From: Gonapodya prolifera JEL478
Taxonomy: Eukaryota > Monoblepharomycota > Monoblepharidomycetes > Monoblepharidales > Gonapodyaceae
Reading direction: 5' to 3'
Assembly (NCBI GenBank): GCA_001574975.1
Contig: KQ965777.1
Coordinates: 312,001-323,769, forward strand
DNA: 11,769 nucleotides
The translations under genes were made by a program, and so were the position numbers. Of this stretch, positions 9,128 to 11,769 are shown one piece after another; position 1 is the stretch's first letter, and each line of letters opens with the position of its first letter. The notes beneath the pieces were generated by a model, which was not told the DNA's origin, did no database searches, and saw only the letters and a list, made by a program, of their open reading frames with translations.

Positions 9128-11163
9128 CTACGCCTTGCTAAGGGGTAAGAGACGCACACCGACACCATTTGCTGCCTTTATCGTCCCTGTAAAGTAATGG
9201 GCAAACTTGAATTTGCCCTCTGGATCCTTGGCGGGCACAACTTCGAACCGCCGAACCAACTCTGCGAGCGTGATACGAGCCTCTCCCAGAGCCAGCCTAA
9301 AAAGTACCAGAGATTTCGAATCGATCGCATAATTTGGGGCGAATAGTAGTCACGCACCTCTCCCCGAGACACCGCCGTGCGCCATTTCCGAAGGGTGCGT
9401 AAGCATATGGACTTGAAGCCCCACCATTGGGGTCATCTAGCCATCTTGACGGGTCCCAATCATCGACGGGCTTGTTCCAAAACTCAGGAGTCATTTGCGA
9501 CACGAACTATGGCATTTTTGGCGATTTATGAGCTTTTTCATGTTATGTGGTTTACGAGCGGCCAAACACTCACCATGGCGGACATCACAACGTCCCCCTT
9601 TCTAAACTGAACAAACTTCTGCTTTCCGTCTTTATCGGCGTAGGATAATCTCAAGTCCCTGTTCATCTGCCGCCCGGCGCCGAAGGGGGCCGACGGATAC
9701 ATGCGCAGAGTTTCTTTCACAACGGCCGTCAGGTGAGGCAATGATTCGAGCTTCTCAAGCGCGAGCGGTTCGTTTCCGGGGAACGCCTTTGTGACTTCCT
9801 GGCGCACGAGATTTTGCCATTCGAGGTTGTTCGAAATGTGGTGAGTGAGGAAAGACAGTAGAGCGCTTGTCGTGTCTGTTTGAACGTTGAAAGGTCACAT
9901 TCAGGACTCAGACTATAACGTTCGCATGTACGAACCGTGGCCAGCGAAGAGGAGCGTCATGAGCTGCTTCACGAGAGCCTCCTCGTTTGTTTGCATGAAT
10001 TCCGGAAGCTGGCCTCTCATCATATCGTCGAGGATGGACACCTTGGCGTCCACGGTTTTTCCGCTCCGCACACGCTCGAGGTTTGAAGTGATGAGGTCCT
10101 TGATGACATTGTAGTTCTTGAAAAACCTTTCACCAATATGTCAACATTGGGTGCCAAGATGGACTCCCTCGAGCGAGGAAAGGGTACGAGGGACACGTAC
10201 TCGTTGGTAATCGATTTGGGGACGGCCCATTCCCCCGACACTGACACAATCAGGTTCCACAAGCTTGAGACTGCGAGAAGTGAGTCCCAAGCCTTCAAGT
10301 ATTGAGTCTCTTTATCGTGTTGTACGCCGAGGTCAGATCCAAAAGTGAGCCTACGAAGGAAGAAACATCGATCGATTGTTCACCATCACAGACGCAACAT
10401 TATGGTTTAAGCACCGCGTAATGGTGTCAAAGGTATATCGGTTATAGAACTCTTGGATGTCGAATCCATCAGGATGAAGTGCGTTCTCTTTCTCTGCGAG
10501 ATCAACAAACGTTTTGAGCTCTTCGGTAAGAATAGGCATATAACTTCGCACGGTGGTCGTGGTAAACGTTTTCCCCAACAGCTGCAAAAAGACGCATTCA
10601 AACGATGCGCTCGATCATCATGGCGTGATTGCCTCTTCCCTCACCTCACGCGCTTCCCGCCACTCCTTTCCGTTGGGGATTAAAATTAAGCCACCGGCAT
10701 GGTACGTCTGGCTTGGCTCCTGGCTCCAAATGGGACGATCAAACGCTTCCCAGTCTTTCCCGACAAAGATTTCACGCAAGATGGTGGGGTGTCCAACGAC
10801 TACAGTTGATCGCCAGGGTTTCCACTGTGGGGAGGTGTGCTTATGAGGACGCGGAGAAGAAAATAACGAAGACATACACACCGGAAGGATGCCACGAGAT
10901 ATATGAGCGCCCACCTCGCGTGACTTTTCCAGAACTACTTGGTGCTGGACTCGAATTTTATCGATTCGCGGGGAGTTGATGAACGGGATATTGAGCGATA
11001 TCTGGATCGGTAGGAGGACGTTCGAGGCCACTTTCCACTTGAAGAAAGACAACGGAATGCCTACCGGCACGTCATCGTCCCATCGATCCAAAAATGTTCT
11101 CCGGTACAGCTCGTAGAAGAGATACAGGAAGGCGGCGGCCGCAACAACAAGTCCCAGTGACAT
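9128..11163 (-). CDS. Cytochrome P450 monooxygenase, membrane-anchored, 8 exons, 529 aa
   Basis: A heme-thiolate monooxygenase; it inserts one oxygen of O2 into a substrate using electrons from a P450 reductase, normally at the ER membrane. Exons: 11163-10882, 10824-10645, 10581-10415, 10350-10201, 10126-9936, 9875-9574, 9506-9358 and 9296-9128 (TAG). The joined 1590 bases are in frame throughout; introns are 57-74 bp. Residues 2-20 form a hydrophobic anchor (SLGLVVAAAAFLYLFYEL) followed by basic RR. The I-helix motif AGHDTT (321-326) is split by an intron inside the Asp codon; the K-helix ETLR is at 378-381; DPSRW at 442-446; and the heme loop FGNGARRCLG at 463-472 has Cys470 as iron ligand. 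All key residues are intact and length is normal. The intron 10200-10127 uses GTACGT but ends in AAAG, an uncommon acceptor. An in-frame ATG at 11301 would add 46 residues; 11163 is preferred because it puts the anchor at the N-terminus. CYP family and substrate cannot be named. Confidence 0.93.
10825..10881 (-). other. First intron of the P450 gene, 57 bp, 3n and stop-free
   Basis: It starts GTGTGTATG and ends CCTCCCCACAG, in phase 0. It can be read through in frame as 19 residues without a stop. Its removal joins GILP to WKPWRSTVVVGHP, which matches the usual early beta-sheet of P450s, so it is called an intron. Retention would give a longer but still in-frame protein. Confidence 0.75.
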
Positions 11164-11578
11164 TGAACTCGGCGCAAGAAGAGAGATCCGGCGGAAAGAC
11201 TGAAGGATTAGGATTCGTCTCTCGGTGCTCCAGCGTTCTAAAATCGGCAGGATCAGACCGACTTGAGCACGGCAGAACAGTTCGCACATTAATTTTGCCA
11301 TACACAAAAACAATTTATCTGCGGAACAATTCACTTCATCCAAACGTGGTCGGAGGTTGCGTCAATTGCCGCTCGAGGGTGCCGTCCCATGTTAATTAAA
11401 ATTTATGAGACGTGCTGTCCAGGCGCGTACTGGCAGATGCATATTGATTCAACGCCATTGCACGCAAAATGGAATGACCCGTGACACTGGGCTACCGAGA
11501 AGTCAGAAACCAGAACGCAAAGCCATCTGCATAAAACCGCTGCTGAGGTCAGTCTTCACATCTCCACCACCGACCCAC
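11164..11578. promoter_or_regulatory. P450 upstream region
   Basis: These 415 bases lie upstream of the P450 start and possibly between two divergent genes. There is an AT-rich block at 11390-11405 (TTAATTAAAATTTAT) that could act as a TATA-like element about 230 bases from the P450 ATG. The minus-strand open frame continues upstream to about 11343, but without protein signature. Nothing else is seen. Confidence 0.4.
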
Positions 11579-11709
11579 ATGGCAGACCCAGCGAAAAAGG
11601 ATTCTCCCCTCCGGTGTCTGGGGACAGCGCCACTGGCCCCGTTATGCGTGGAGAACTACATGCGTGTTCACAACGACAACAGACCGATGCAAATCAACGT
11701 GTTTGTCGG
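11579..11709 (+). CDS. Possible first exon of a rightward gene cut by the window edge
   Basis: An ATG in good context (CCACATGG) opens about 44 codons, beginning MADPAKKDSPLRCLG and ending NRPMQINVFVG. A possible donor GTGAAA sits at 11710, where the frame would otherwise stop at TGA 11711-11713. The sequence is ordinary protein-like with no low complexity, but I recognise no family. It may equally be a chance open frame; the remaining 60 bases of the window do not decide it. Confidence 0.28.
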
Positions 11710-11769
11710 GTGAAAGACCCGAGCGTAACTTTTTGGCCCTTGCGCTGCACATTGTGGTTTCCTTTCCTG

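Noticed and set aside
9128-11163. P450 pseudogene, suggested by many short frames and stops
   Set aside because: All breaks are explained by seven short introns. The spliced product is 529 aa with anchor, AGHDTT, ETLR and the cysteine heme loop intact.
1-11769. Transposon, tRNA, rRNA or secondary-metabolite cluster
   Set aside because: No terminal repeats, transposase, tRNA B-box with matching stem, rRNA sequence or backbone synthase was seen; a single P450 is not a cluster.

Overview
The window reads as nuclear DNA of an intron-rich fungus. The evidence is a Uds1-type coiled-coil protein, a recognisable Spt8 WD40 subunit of SAGA, and a membrane-anchored cytochrome P450. All three are interrupted by short GT-AG introns of about 57-117 bp that restore conserved motifs when removed. 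Budding yeasts are unlikely at this intron density. I cannot fix the phylum; an early-diverging (zoosporic) or basidiomycete-like fungus would both fit.

Layout from left to right. (1) Positions 160-6220, minus strand: one very large gene of three exons coding for about 1960 aa. It has a long disordered Ser/Pro/Ala- and Arg-Asp-rich N-terminal half, then a Uds1-like helical domain that is only intact after two introns are removed, then an about 870-residue heptad-repeat coiled coil. (2) Positions 6221-7129: a 909-bp head-to-head intergenic region. It holds two perfect-stem hairpins, several same-orientation GCCCCAA motifs and a TATATAT box, and should drive both the Uds1 gene and the next gene. 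(3) Positions 7130-9034, plus strand: an Spt8 homologue in eight exons. (4) Positions 9035-9127: only 93 bp between two facing stop codons. (5) Positions 9128-11163, minus strand: a complete eight-exon cytochrome P450 of 529 aa. (6) Positions 11164-11769: P450 upstream region and a possible first exon of a rightward gene cut by the window edge.

The genes do not form a pathway: a septation/polarity-type scaffold, a chromatin co-activator subunit and an oxidoreductase lie side by side, as is usual in a fungal chromosome. I see no transposon, CRISPR array, rRNA, tRNA or biosynthetic cluster. The most unusual items are the architecture of the Uds1 protein, the promoter hairpins, the tight Spt8/P450 convergence and a P450 intron that needs an AAAG acceptor. 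No clearly new biological system is visible.
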